Of a stretch of DNA of 64,000 bases, positions 8,826 through 17,069 are shown in pieces. Each line of letters begins with the position of its first letter. The stretch's first letter is position 1. A program made the translations under genes and the position numbers. Source of the DNA: Sphaerisporangium cinnabarinum (GTDB lineage: Bacteria; Actinomycetota; Actinomycetes; Actinomycetales; Cellulomonadaceae); NCBI GenBank assembly GCA_003052455.1, contig QAPD01000069.1, positions 34,348 through 98,347 of the forward strand, in the 5' to 3' direction. The notes beneath the pieces were generated by a model. That model ran no database searches. It was not told where the DNA came from and was given only the letters and a program-made list of their open reading frames with translations.

Positions 8826-9311
8826 TCAGAGCGTCCAGCCCACCCGGGCTTCCATCGGGCCGCCGCACGCTTCCGACCCTCCGACGCGGACCCAGTCGAC
8901 GGACTTCTCGGTCTCGGCGAGGACTGCTCCGGTCTCGTCGAGGGCGCGCAGCCCGACCGGGTCGGTCTGCGAGAAGACCGTGAAGGACCAGGTGTCACCC
9001 TCCCGCGAGGTCGCGATGGCCGGCTCCTGCGCGTCGGGACCTGTCGGCAGCGGTGGTTGCCACCCGGCGTCTCCGCCATCGCGCACCTGAAGATGGTGCA
9101 CCTCCTCGGTGTCGCCGGTCAGCACCACCTCGAGGAGATCGGCGTACGCGATCGCGGGGCAGACCTCGGCGCCGCCGGAGAGCCGCGAGACGAGGAGCGC
9201 CACGACGACCAGCGCCCCGACGACCACGAGGCTCGTCCCCGCCCAGACGGGCAGGCGCACGCGCCGAGGTCTCGTCGGCCGGTGCGCCCGGTCGACGTCC
9301 TGCTCCTCCAT
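8826..9311 (-). CDS. Single-pass membrane protein with extracytoplasmic domain
   Basis: 161 residues from the ATG at 9311 (MEEQDVDRA). A charged cytoplasmic N-terminus precedes one transmembrane helix (about residues 23-43) and an extracytoplasmic domain of about 115 residues with two cysteines (EVCPA, SEACGG) that could form a disulphide. No family recognised. An upstream ATG at 9398 would add 29 basic residues and has no better ribosome site. Confidence 0.58.
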   Translation of the reverse strand: MEEQDVDRAHRPTRPRRVRLPVWAGTSLVVVGALVVVALLVSRLSGGAEVCPAIAYADLLEVVLTGDTEEVHHLQVRDGGDAGWQPPLPTGPDAQEPAIATSREGDTWSFTVFSQTDPVGLRALDETGAVLAETEKSVDWVRVGGSEACGGPMEARVGWTL

Positions 9312-9683
9312 GAGTGCCCCCCTCGTCGCGGACCGGTCCCGGTACCGTGCACGTCGCGGTCGACGACCCTGGCCGCGCGCGACACCGAGGATCATCATGG
9401 CCGATCTGCCGCCCGGTCAGGCGGTCCGCACCCGTCCCCGCAGGCCCGCGTCTCCTCGCGGAGGTCGGGTGCGGCGGCGTCGACCCCACCCGGTTCGCCC
9501 GTCGCGGGTGATGCCGCGCCTCGCTCGTCGTCCGTACGGTCGAGCCGATGCCCTCCGCCGCGCCGACCTGCTGCGCGCCGGTCGGCGACGACGTCGCACC
9601 CGCCCACCGCACCTCGGCAGGTCCGCACCCGAGGCGGGCCACGGCGTCGGTCCGCACGGCCCAGGACAGACGGGAGAGAGTGG
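9312..9683. other. Intergenic region upstream of two divergent genes
   Basis: 372 bp between the divergent membrane-protein and sulfatase genes. It must hold both promoters. I see no clear palindrome, no hairpin with a T-run, and no open frame with a credible start and codon bias. Confidence 0.5.
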
Positions 9684-12023
9684 ATGAGCACCGAGCCCCG
9701 CCGGACGGTCGTCGGACCGCCCCTGCCCACGGAGCGGTCGTTGCCGTTCCCGCCCCGCCGCTCCGGCAGCGTCGCGGGCCGGACGATCCAGGAGTCGACG
9801 TACTCCCCGCGCCCGCCGGAACGCCACCTGCCCCCGGGCACGCCGAACGTCGTCGTGATCCTCATCGACGACGCGGGGCCCGCGCTCCCGACGACGCTCG
9901 GGGGCGCCGTCCGCACCCCGACGCTCGACCGGGTGCGCGCGAACGGCATCGGGTACAACCGCTTCCACACGACCGCGATGTGCTCGCCGACGCGCGCGTC
10001 CCTGCTCACCGGGCGCAACCACCACCGCGTGGGCAACGGCCAGATCGCGGAGCTCGCGAACGACTGGGACGGCTACTCGGGGCACATCCCGAAGAGCAGC
10101 GCGACGATCGCGGAGGTGCTGCGCCAGTACGGGTACGCGACCGGCGCGTGGGGCAAATGGCACAACACCCCGGCGGAGGAGACGACGACGGCCGGCCCGT
10201 TCGACCGCTGGCCCACGGGGTACGGGTTCGAGTACTTCTACGGCTTCCTCGCGGGCGAGGCATCGCAGTACGAGCCGCACCTCGTGCGCAACACGACCCC
10301 GACCCTGCCGCCGAGGACCCCGGAGGAGGGGTACCACCTCAGCGAGGACATCGCCGACGACGCCATGCGGTGGCTGCGCGACCACAAGGCGAACGCGCCG
10401 GACAAGCCGTTCTTCGTCTACTGGGCCACCGGCGCGCTGCACGGGCCGCACCACGTCATGAAGGAGTGGGCGGACAAGTACGCCGGGGCGTTCGACGACG
10501 GGTGGGACGTCTACCGGGAGCGGGCGCTCGCGGGCGCGAAGGCTGCGGGCTGGGTGCCCGACGACGCGGAGCTCACCCCGCGCCCGGAGAGCCTCGCCGG
10601 CTGGGACGACATCCCCGACGACCAGAAGGCGTTCCAGGCGCGGCTCATGGAGGTGGCCGCAGGGTTCGGCGAGCACGCGGACGTCCAGGCCGGGCGCCTG
10701 CTCGACGAGGTGGAGCGGCTGGGCTACGGGGACGACACGATCGTCGTCTACGTCTGGGGCGACAACGGCTCGTCCGGGGAGGGGCAGAACGGGACGATCA
10801 GCGAGCTGCTCGCCCAGAACGGCATCCCCTCGACGGTCGAGCAGCACATCGCCGCCCTGGAGGAGCTCGGGGGCCTCGACGCGCTCGGCACGCCCGCGAC
10901 GGACAACCAGTACCACGCCGCGTGGGCGTGGGCCGGGTCGTCGCCGTACCAGGGCATGAAGCTCCTCGCGTCCCACCTCGGCGGCACGCGGAACCCGATG
11001 TTCGTCAGCTGGCCGGGGCACATCGAGCCGGACCCCGTGCCGCGGACGCAGTTCCACCACGTCGTCGACCTCGTGCCGACGATCTACGAGATCCTCGGCA
11101 TCTCCCACCCGGAGACCGTGAACGGCGTCCCGCAGGACCCGATCGACGGGACGAGCCTCGCGTACTCCATCGACGACGCCGGGGCCGAGGGCCGCCGTCG
11201 GACGCAGTACTTCGAGATCATGGGCAGCCGGTCGATCTACTCCGACGGCTGGATGGCCTCGGCGACCGGGCCGCGGCTCCCATGGGTGCAGGGGATGCCG
11301 CCGGGGATCCGGACCTGGACCCCGGACGAGGACCCCTGGGAGCTGTACCACCTCGACGAGGACTGGAGCCAGGCGCACGACCTCGCCGCGGAGCACCCCG
11401 AGAAGCTCGCCGAGCTCAGGGAGCTCTTCGCGATCGAGGCGGCCCGCAACGACGTCCTGCCCGTGGGTGGTGGTCTCTGGGTCGTCGCCATGCACCCTGA
11501 GGACCGGATCAGCCCGCCGTACACGGAGTGGGAGCTGTCGGGCGACACGGTGCGCGTCCCGGAGTTCTGCGCGCCCGCGCTCGGCAACCGTCCCAACCGG
11601 GTGGAGATCCGGCTCTCCGTCCCCGACGCCGCGGACGGCGTGCTCTACAAGCTCGGCGGAGCGGGCGGCGGGCTGACCTGCTTCCTGCTCGACGGCGTCC
11701 TCACCTACGAGTACAACCTCTTCCTCGTCCAGCGGACCGTGGTGCGGTCGGCCGCGCCGCTCGCGGCTGGCGACCACACGGTCGAGATCGTCACGACGTA
11801 CGTCGAGCCGCGGCCGGGCGGCCCGCTCGACGTCGTGCTGCGGGTGGACGGCGAGGAGGTCGGTTCCGGCACGGTGCCCGTGAGCGCGCCCCTGCTGTTC
11901 TCCGCGAACGACTGCCTCGACGTCGGGCGCGCGTACGGGGGTGCGGTGTCGCGCGCGTACGCGGACCGGATGCCGTTCGCGCTGAACGGGCGCATCGACG
12001 GCGTGCACGTCGCGTACCTGTGA
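9684..12023 (+). CDS. Arylsulfatase (formylglycine-dependent, no signal peptide)
   Basis: A 779-residue sulfatase hydrolysing sulfate esters. The alkaline-phosphatase-fold metal site begins with ILIDDAG (residues 59-65). The nucleophile motif CSPTRASLLTG starts at Cys100, which formylglycine-generating enzyme would oxidise. Conserved GKWH, a histidine in GALHGPHH and the GDNGSS block complete the site. A C-terminal beta-rich domain of about 150 residues follows. I start at the ATG at 9684 behind GGGAGAG. No signal peptide is visible, so it is probably cytoplasmic. No formylglycine-generating enzyme is in the window. Confidence 0.92.
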   Translation: MSTEPRRTVVGPPLPTERSLPFPPRRSGSVAGRTIQESTYSPRPPERHLPPGTPNVVVILIDDAGPALPTTLGGAVRTPTLDRVRANGIGYNRFHTTAMCSPTRASLLTGRNHHRVGNGQIAELANDWDGYSGHIPKSSATIAEVLRQYGYATGAWGKWHNTPAEETTTAGPFDRWPTGYGFEYFYGFLAGEASQYEPHLVRNTTPTLPPRTPEEGYHLSEDIADDAMRWLRDHKANAPDKPFFVYWATGALHGPHHVMKEWADKYAGAFDDGWDVYRERALAGAKAAGWVPDDAELTPRPESLAGWDDIPDDQKAFQARLMEVAAGFGEHADVQAGRLLDEVERLGYGDDTIVVYVWGDNGSSGEGQNGTISELLAQNGIPSTVEQHIAALEELGGLDALGTPATDNQYHAAWAWAGSSPYQGMKLLASHLGGTRNPMFVSWPGHIEPDPVPRTQFHHVVDLVPTIYEILGISHPETVNGVPQDPIDGTSLAYSIDDAGAEGRRRTQYFEIMGSRSIYSDGWMASATGPRLPWVQGMPPGIRTWTPDEDPWELYHLDEDWSQAHDLAAEHPEKLAELRELFAIEAARNDVLPVGGGLWVVAMHPEDRISPPYTEWELSGDTVRVPEFCAPALGNRPNRVEIRLSVPDAADGVLYKLGGAGGGLTCFLLDGVLTYEYNLFLVQRTVVRSAAPLAAGDHTVEIVTTYVEPRPGGPLDVVLRVDGEEVGSGTVPVSAPLLFSANDCLDVGRAYGGAVSRAYADRMPFALNGRIDGVHVAYL

Positions 12024-12126
12024 CGCGACTTCACACTTCCCGGGTGAGGACGCGGGCGCGTCCGAGGGCGAGCCTGGGGGACGGAGCCCGTGCGCCGCGC
12101 GGGACGGACGCGGGGAGGACGCGACG

Positions 12127-12603
12127 ATGACGCAGGAACTCAGCGACGGGCCCGGTGGCGGGCTCGACGACCTCCGGGAGAGCGGGCCCGTCGACTTCCT
12201 CGTCGTCGAGCTCCCGACGGACCGCGCGACGGGTGACGCCGCGTTCCCCTACCTCGTCGACCTCGTGGACCGCGGCATCATCCGCGTGCTCGACCTCGTG
12301 GTCGTGCGCCGCGAGGACGACGGCGGCGTGACGGCCGTCGGGCTCGAGGAGCTCGACGACGGGTCGACGGAGCTCGCGGTGTTCGAGGGCGCGCGGTCGG
12401 GGCTGCTCGACGACGACGACCTCGCGCAGGCGGTGGACGCCGTCGAGCCCGGCATGACGGCCGTCGTGCTGGTGTACGAGAACGTCTGGGCGGCGCCCTT
12501 CGCGACCGCGCTGCGTCGCAACGGCGCCCAGCTCGTCGCGAGCGGGCGCATCCCGGTCCAGGCGCTCATCGCGTCGCTGGACGCCACCGAGCCGGTCGGC
12601 TGA
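12127..12603 (+). CDS. DUF6325-like protein
   Basis: 158 residues with alternating acidic helices and hydrophobic strands (GPVDFLVVELP, GIIRVLDLVVVRR, MTAVVLVYENVWAAPFA). The composition and the SHOCT-domain neighbour match the DUF6325 family, often encoded beside SHOCT proteins in actinobacteria; the function is not known. ATG at 12127 follows GGGAGGAC. The SHOCT gene begins 24 bp downstream, so they are likely co-transcribed. Confidence 0.72.
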   Translation: MTQELSDGPGGGLDDLRESGPVDFLVVELPTDRATGDAAFPYLVDLVDRGIIRVLDLVVVRREDDGGVTAVGLEELDDGSTELAVFEGARSGLLDDDDLAQAVDAVEPGMTAVVLVYENVWAAPFATALRRNGAQLVASGRIPVQALIASLDATEPVG

Positions 12604-12626
12604 CCGGCGCCAGGAAGGAGACCACC

Positions 12627-12938
12627 GTGCCAGGACTGCTCCGCGGCGTCGCCCGCACCGCCGTCGTCGCCGGGACGGCGACCGCCGTCTCGAACCGCGT
12701 CTCGCGCCGCCAGGCGGGCCGGTGGGCCGCCCAGGAGGCGGCCCAGGAACCGCAGTATGCGCCCCCGCCGCAGCAGCCGCAGTACGCGGCCCCGCCGCCG
12801 CAGTACGACGCGCCGGCACCTGCCCCGACGGCCACCGACGCGCGCATCGAGCAGCTCACGCAGCTCGCCGCGCTCCGCGACCAGGGCGTGCTCACCCCGG
12901 CCGAGTTCGAGGCCCAGAAGGCCCGCATCCTCGCCTGA
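12627..12938 (+). CDS. SHOCT domain protein
   Basis: 103 residues. An N-terminal amphipathic or short hydrophobic segment (TAVVAGTATAV) and Arg patch are followed by a Pro/Gln/Tyr-rich linker (QYAPPPQQPQYAAPPP) and a C-terminal SHOCT domain of about 30 residues, ending LTPAEFEAQKARILA. SHOCT is a short helical module thought to mediate oligomerisation or anchoring. GTG start at 12627, with AGGAAGGAG well placed upstream. Confidence 0.85.
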   Translation: MPGLLRGVARTAVVAGTATAVSNRVSRRQAGRWAAQEAAQEPQYAPPPQQPQYAAPPPQYDAPAPAPTATDARIEQLTQLAALRDQGVLTPAEFEAQKARILA

Positions 12939-12941
12939 CAC

Positions 12942-12969
12942 GGTCGGCCGGCCCTCGCGCGGGCCGACC
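12942..12969. terminator. Intercistronic stem-loop
   Basis: Arms GGTCGGCC (12942-12949) and GGCCGACC (12962-12969) can form an 8-bp stem with a 12-nt loop just after the SHOCT stop. There is no T-run, so it may be a weak terminator or mRNA-stabilising hairpin before the next gene. Confidence 0.4.
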
Positions 12970-12987
12970 CGGCACGGAAGGACGAGC

Positions 12988-13656
12988 ATGACCCGGACCC
13001 GCACCGCCGACCCGGGGCGTCGTCTGCGGCGTGAGGCGTGGGGGTTCGCGGCCGGGTCGCTGTGCTTCCTCGTCGGCGCGCTCCCGCCGTACGCGGGCGC
13101 GGTGGGCGCCGTGGCCACCGGGGTGACGTTCGTCGTCGGCTCGGTCTTCTTCACGGCCGCGGCGTTCGTCCAGCTCGGCCTGAGCGGGCGGCGCCCGCCC
13201 CGCGCGGGCACGCCGCCCGCCGACCGCTGGGACTGGTGGTCCGCGGCCGTGCAGCTCGTCGGGACGCTGTGCTTCAACGTGAGCACGACGGCGGCCCTCG
13301 TCGCGGCCGTGAAGGACCCGGCGGCGCTGTGGGCGGGGTGGAGGCCCGACGCCTACGGCTCGGTCGCGTTCCTCGTGTCGTCGGCGCTCGCGGTCCTCGC
13401 GACGCGCGACCGGGGCCACCTGTGGGACACCGACGCGCGCACGTGGCACGGCACGTGGCTGAACATGATCGGCTCCGTCGCGTTCGCCGCGTCCGCCGTC
13501 GGGGCGTACGTCGACCCGTCCACGGGGACGTACGTGAGCGCGTGGTGGGACGACGCCGGGACGCTCCTCGGCGCCGTCTGCTTCCTCGCCGCCGCGCTGC
13601 TCTCGCGCCGGGTGGCCGGCGCCCCGGCCCGTACCGACGCCGTCCCGGCCGTGTGA
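12988..13656 (+). CDS. Membrane protein with six predicted helices
   Basis: 222 residues from the ATG at 12988, preceded by GGAAGGACGAG. Hydrophobic segments lie at about residues 19-40, 43-64, 83-107, 122-138, 157-176 and 188-207, with Trp-rich polar loops (DRWDWWSAAVQ, DARTWHGTWLN). The pattern resembles YrhK-type integral membrane proteins, but I cannot assign a function. It ends convergent with the sialidase gene. Confidence 0.68.
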   Translation: MTRTRTADPGRRLRREAWGFAAGSLCFLVGALPPYAGAVGAVATGVTFVVGSVFFTAAAFVQLGLSGRRPPRAGTPPADRWDWWSAAVQLVGTLCFNVSTTAALVAAVKDPAALWAGWRPDAYGSVAFLVSSALAVLATRDRGHLWDTDARTWHGTWLNMIGSVAFAASAVGAYVDPSTGTYVSAWWDDAGTLLGAVCFLAAALLSRRVAGAPARTDAVPAV

Positions 13657-13670
13657 CGCCCCCGCGTCAC
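13653..13670. terminator. Palindrome over the stop codon of the membrane-protein gene
   Basis: GTGACGC (13653-13659) and GCGTCAC (13664-13670) form a perfect 7-bp stem with a CCCC loop. It covers the TGA stop and lies between convergent genes, so it could act as a terminator, though no T-run follows. Confidence 0.4.
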
Positions 13671-13690
13671 CCGGCCGGGTGCTCCGGGGG

Positions 13691-15907
13691 TCAGGAGCAG
13701 TCGGTCGCCGCGTAGTCGGCGTCCACGGCCGCCGCGGCCGTCCCGGCGCTCGCGCTCCCGGCGTCGACCGACGCCGCGCGGACCGCGAACGACTGGTACG
13801 CCGCCCGGCCCGGCTGGACGTCCGCCACCGTGCGCTCGCCGTACGGCGTGCGCAGCGTGACGTCGGCGGGCGCGTCACCGGTGTTGCGCGCCGTGACCGC
13901 GACGTAGGCGCCGCCGGCGAGGCAGCGGCTCGTCGCCTGGACCGCGAGGGCGGCCGGGGCGGTCGGGAGCTCGACCGTCGGACCGTCGAGCTCGACGACC
14001 GTCACGCTCGACCCGGAGGTCGAGGTCCACGTCGTGTCGGGCGTGAACGACCCGCGGTCGAGGTCGGCCTGCGTGACGACGTGGTACGCGAAGGTGCACG
14101 TGTACGACCCCTCGGCCGGCAGGTTCCGGTACCGGCAGTTCTGCGCGGCGTTCGCGGGGTCGAGCCCGGACAGGTTGCCCGTCGGGACCACCTGGGTCGC
14201 GGCCGTCGAGAGGTTGCGCACGTCGAACGTGAAGCTCAGGCGGTCGCCCACGGCGTACGTCTCGCGCGGGTTCGCGTGCGTGCCGCGCACGCTGATGTTC
14301 CCGGGCGCCCCGAAGTACACGCCCGGACCCTCGTGCTCGACGGTGGTGACGGTCGTGCCGGAGGTCGACGTCCACGTCGTGCGCGGGGCGAAGAAGCCCG
14401 CGTCGAGGTCGGCCTGCGTGATCGTGTGCCGGGCGGACGTGCACGTGTACGCCGCGCGCGCCCCGAGGTTGCGGTAGCGGCAGTTCGGCGCGCCCTGCGC
14501 GGGGTCGAACCGCTCGAGGTCCCCCGTCGGGGAGACGGTCGTCACGGCGTCGGACAGGTTGGTCACCGTGAAGGAGTAGGTGACGACGTCGCCGACCCTC
14601 CAGCCGCCGGCCGGCGTCGCGCTCGTGACGCTCGCCGCGGTGACCTCGACCTCGCCGGGCGTGCTGCTCGGGGCCGCGAGGAGCCAGTCGTGGTCGAGCT
14701 TGGCGAACCGGATGCCGCCCCCGCCGCCGCCCGGCTCGTAGAGCAGGCCGACGGTCCCGTCCGCGAGCGTGGCGAGCGTCGAGTACGCCATGCCGCCCGG
14801 CTGGAAGACGCGCGCGACGGGCCACGTCTCGCCGTCGTCGTAGCTGACGCGGACGGTGCCGTTGACGCGCCCGGTCTGCGACGCGGCGTTCGAGAAGAGG
14901 AGCACCTTCGCCTCGGCCGACCCCTGCGGCGCGTTCGGGTAGGCGCGCACGATCGAGGCGTTGTTCGTCGGGTCGGGCAGCTCGGTGTCGAGCGTGACCG
15001 GCCCGTACGTCACGCCGCCGTCGGTCGAGTACGCGACCTTGCGGTACTTCGACCCGGCGGAGTCGCGCGAGTTGAGCATGACGCGCCCGTCCGAGAGCTC
15101 GACGGTCTTGTTCTCGTCCATGCCCGTGCCGACAGGCTGCCCGACCTGCCACGTGGCGCCGTGGTCGTCGGAGTAGACGGACACGGCCTGGAACTGCCCG
15201 GACCCGTTGATGATCGTGTACTGCTGCACGAGCCGTCCCGCGTGGGGGCCGTACCGGAGCTGGATCCCCTGGCCCGACGCGGCGAAGCGCGAGCGCCACC
15301 CGAGGTCCGCGGTGACGTCGGCGGTGATGGTGCGGTGGGTCCACGTGCGTCCGTCGTCGGTGGAGGCGGAGACGTTGGCGTGGATGACGTCGCGCGCGGT
15401 CGGGTCGACGCCCGGCCGGGAGCCGCCGAAGCCCTGGTCGTACGACTTCACGTGGAAGCTGAAGATCGTCCCCGTCTCCCGGTCGACGACGTAGCTCGGG
15501 TCGGAGTAGCCCTCGATCGGCGCGGTGGTCTTCCCGGCGGCGACGACCTCCTGCGGCCCCCACGTGACGCCGTCGTCGGTGGAGCGGCGCTGGAGGATCG
15601 AGTTCGGCCCGGGGGAGTCGGCCGCGGTGGGGCGACCGTCGTACGAGGCGAGGACGTCGCCGTTGGGCGCCACGGTGAGCGCGGGGATGCGGTAGTTGGG
15701 GAAGCCGCCCTGGCCGTTCGTCGCGAGCTGTTGCTCGGCGTACGAGCCCGGGCCACCGGTCGCGGGCGCGAGGTCGAAGTCGGGGGCGAGGGTCGTGTGG
15801 TGGGCCGACGCCGTCGTGACGGGGGCGACGACGCCGCCCACCGCGAGCGTGAGCGCTGCGGCGAGGGTCACCGCGCGGTGCGCGGGTCTGCGGAGGTGTC
15901 CGATCAT
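13691..15907 (-). CDS. nanH: Secreted exo-alpha-sialidase
   Basis: Releases terminal sialic acid from glycans outside the cell. I start at the ATG at 15907 (738 residues) because GGAAGGA lies just upstream; an ATG 14 codons earlier lacks this. A signal peptide ends near TASAHH. The six-bladed propeller spans about residues 60-410: the YRIP motif at 72-75 supplies the first catalytic arginine, and Asp-boxes lie at 109-116, 182-189, 246-253, 294-301 and 355-362. Two tandem modules of about 115 residues follow (about 418-533 and 537-648), each with CRYRNL and TTWTSTSG, and a C-terminal module. A site matching the sialic operon operator lies 79 bp upstream. Confidence 0.93.
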   Translation of the reverse strand: MIGHLRRPAHRAVTLAAALTLAVGGVVAPVTTASAHHTTLAPDFDLAPATGGPGSYAEQQLATNGQGGFPNYRIPALTVAPNGDVLASYDGRPTAADSPGPNSILQRRSTDDGVTWGPQEVVAAGKTTAPIEGYSDPSYVVDRETGTIFSFHVKSYDQGFGGSRPGVDPTARDVIHANVSASTDDGRTWTHRTITADVTADLGWRSRFAASGQGIQLRYGPHAGRLVQQYTIINGSGQFQAVSVYSDDHGATWQVGQPVGTGMDENKTVELSDGRVMLNSRDSAGSKYRKVAYSTDGGVTYGPVTLDTELPDPTNNASIVRAYPNAPQGSAEAKVLLFSNAASQTGRVNGTVRVSYDDGETWPVARVFQPGGMAYSTLATLADGTVGLLYEPGGGGGGIRFAKLDHDWLLAAPSSTPGEVEVTAASVTSATPAGGWRVGDVVTYSFTVTNLSDAVTTVSPTGDLERFDPAQGAPNCRYRNLGARAAYTCTSARHTITQADLDAGFFAPRTTWTSTSGTTVTTVEHEGPGVYFGAPGNISVRGTHANPRETYAVGDRLSFTFDVRNLSTAATQVVPTGNLSGLDPANAAQNCRYRNLPAEGSYTCTFAYHVVTQADLDRGSFTPDTTWTSTSGSSVTVVELDGPTVELPTAPAALAVQATSRCLAGGAYVAVTARNTGDAPADVTLRTPYGERTVADVQPGRAAYQSFAVRAASVDAGSASAGTAAAAVDADYAATDCS

Positions 15908-15985
15908 GCCGTTCCTTCCGGTCGGTGCTCGGCGCGGGCGGACGGTCACGGAGGAACGCGGCGACGCTGCCGAGAACGCTTGAAC

Positions 15986-16008
15986 AGATGATGTCAGATG
16001 TCTGACGT
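15986..16008. promoter_or_regulatory. Probable GntR operator upstream of the sialidase
   Basis: Contains the perfect 14-bp palindrome GTCAGATGTCTGAC (15993-16006). Read toward the sialidase, this 23-bp segment matches 21 of 23 positions of the site at 20792-20814 between gntR and the sialic acid transporter. The shared core is ACGTCAGACATC followed by one variable base and GACATC. It is the best sequence evidence that the sialidase belongs to the same regulon. Confidence 0.78.
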
Positions 16009-16127
16009 CAGGAAGGTAGCCCGGCGGGTCGGCAGGGTCAAGGGCGGCGCGCGGACAGCACGACGCCCGCCGGTCGCGCGAGGTGCGCGGCCGACGGGCG
16101 TCGGTGCAGGGAGAGCTCTGCGGCGGC

Positions 16128-16799
16128 TCAGCCGCGGCGGGCCCGGCGGGACACGAGGACGATCGCGGTGCCCGCGGCGGCGAGGACGGCGGCGATCCCG
16201 GCGTACAGGGCCGCGCTCACGCCGGTCTCCGCGAGGCCCGGGTTCGCCGCGGAGGCGCTGACCGTGCTCGAGACCGGGACGACGCCGGCCGGGTCGCCCA
16301 GCCCGGGCGGGTTCGTCGCGCAGTCGGGCGACGCCGGCGGGTAGACGGTCGTCACGACGACGTGGGGGTTGACCTCGAAGCGCACGTCGACGGAGGGGCG
16401 CACCCAGTCGTACTCGTCGCCCTCGACCCACCGGCCGTCCTCGAGGCGCCAGCCCGGCCAGTCGACCCCGCGGCCCGCGTCGTCGACGACGGCGCCCGGC
16501 CACAGGAGGCGGCCCGAGAGCGGGAGCCCGCTCTGCACGACGCTCTCCCCGTCGGGGTTGATCCACGTGACCGTCGCGGTGTCGTGGTCGGTGCCCTCCA
16601 CCTCGATCGCGTAGTCGAGGTACGCGGCGTCGCTCTCGCACACGGGCGCGAGCGTCGTGAGGCGCATCGACGGCTCGGTCGGCACGTAGGTGTCGCCCTC
16701 CGCCGCGTGAGCAGGCCCCGCGAGGAGCGCGGCGGTGGCGGCGAGAGCGGCGGCGGCGGTGGCCCGCCCGGCGGCGCGGCGCCCGGTCGAGGTGCTCAT
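16128..16799 (-). CDS. LAETG cell-wall-anchored protein
   Basis: 223 residues from the ATG at 16799. A signal peptide (Ala-rich, ending near AHAAEG) leads into a domain of about 130 residues with two cysteines (APVCES, SPDCATN). A C-terminal sorting signal follows: LAETG (encoded at 16221-16235), a hydrophobic helix and a terminal SRRARRG. LAxTG is the class E sortase signal of high-GC actinobacteria. The mature domain (EYDWVRPSVDVRFEVNPHV) is not one I recognise; its place beside the sialidase suggests a glycan-related surface role, but this is inference. Confidence 0.8.
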   Translation of the reverse strand: MSTSTGRRAAGRATAAAALAATAALLAGPAHAAEGDTYVPTEPSMRLTTLAPVCESDAAYLDYAIEVEGTDHDTATVTWINPDGESVVQSGLPLSGRLLWPGAVVDDAGRGVDWPGWRLEDGRWVEGDEYDWVRPSVDVRFEVNPHVVVTTVYPPASPDCATNPPGLGDPAGVVPVSSTVSASAANPGLAETGVSAALYAGIAAVLAAAGTAIVLVSRRARRG

Positions 16800-16938
16800 G
16801 GTGGTTCCCGTCGGGTCGTGGTCGGTCGGGTCTCGGCGGGCGTCGTCCACGGGCGCCGCCGTACCCCCGCGGACCAGCGGGACCGGAGCAGCAGGGGCAC
16901 GGGCGTGTCGGACACGAGAGGCGGCACCGCCGTCGTCG

Positions 16939-16979
16939 CCGATGCCCGCACCTGCAGGGGGCTGTGGTGCGGGCATCGG
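16939..16979. terminator. Strong hairpin downstream of nagB
   Basis: A perfect 14-bp stem (16939-16952 with 16966-16979, arms CCGATGCCCGCACC and its complement) with a 13-nt loop. It lies 90 bp beyond the nagB stop in the transcribed direction and has no T-run. It probably ends or insulates the gntR-nagB operon from the LAETG gene. Confidence 0.55.
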
Positions 16980-17001
16980 CTGGCCCTCAACCTAGACACC
17001 C

Positions 17002-17021
17002 AACTGGACAGGCGTCCAGTT
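17002..17021. promoter_or_regulatory. Perfect 20-bp palindromic element
   Basis: AACTGGAC, AGGC, GTCCAGTT: 8-bp arms around a 4-nt centre, between nagB and the LAETG gene. It could be an operator or a small hairpin after nagB. It resembles the half-sites of DasR-type amino-sugar operators (ACTGG/CCAGT), but the spacing is 2 bp longer than that consensus. Confidence 0.4.
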
Positions 17022-17069
17022 CTTGAGCGGGTGAAGTCCGGGTGGGTTCGACCTGACCTGGACGTCGGG

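Noticed and set aside
17002..17021. The 20-bp palindrome as a DasR operator
   Set aside because: Half-sites are similar to ACTGG/CCAGT, but the arms are 2 bp further apart than the 16-bp DasR consensus, so I do not call it a DasR site.
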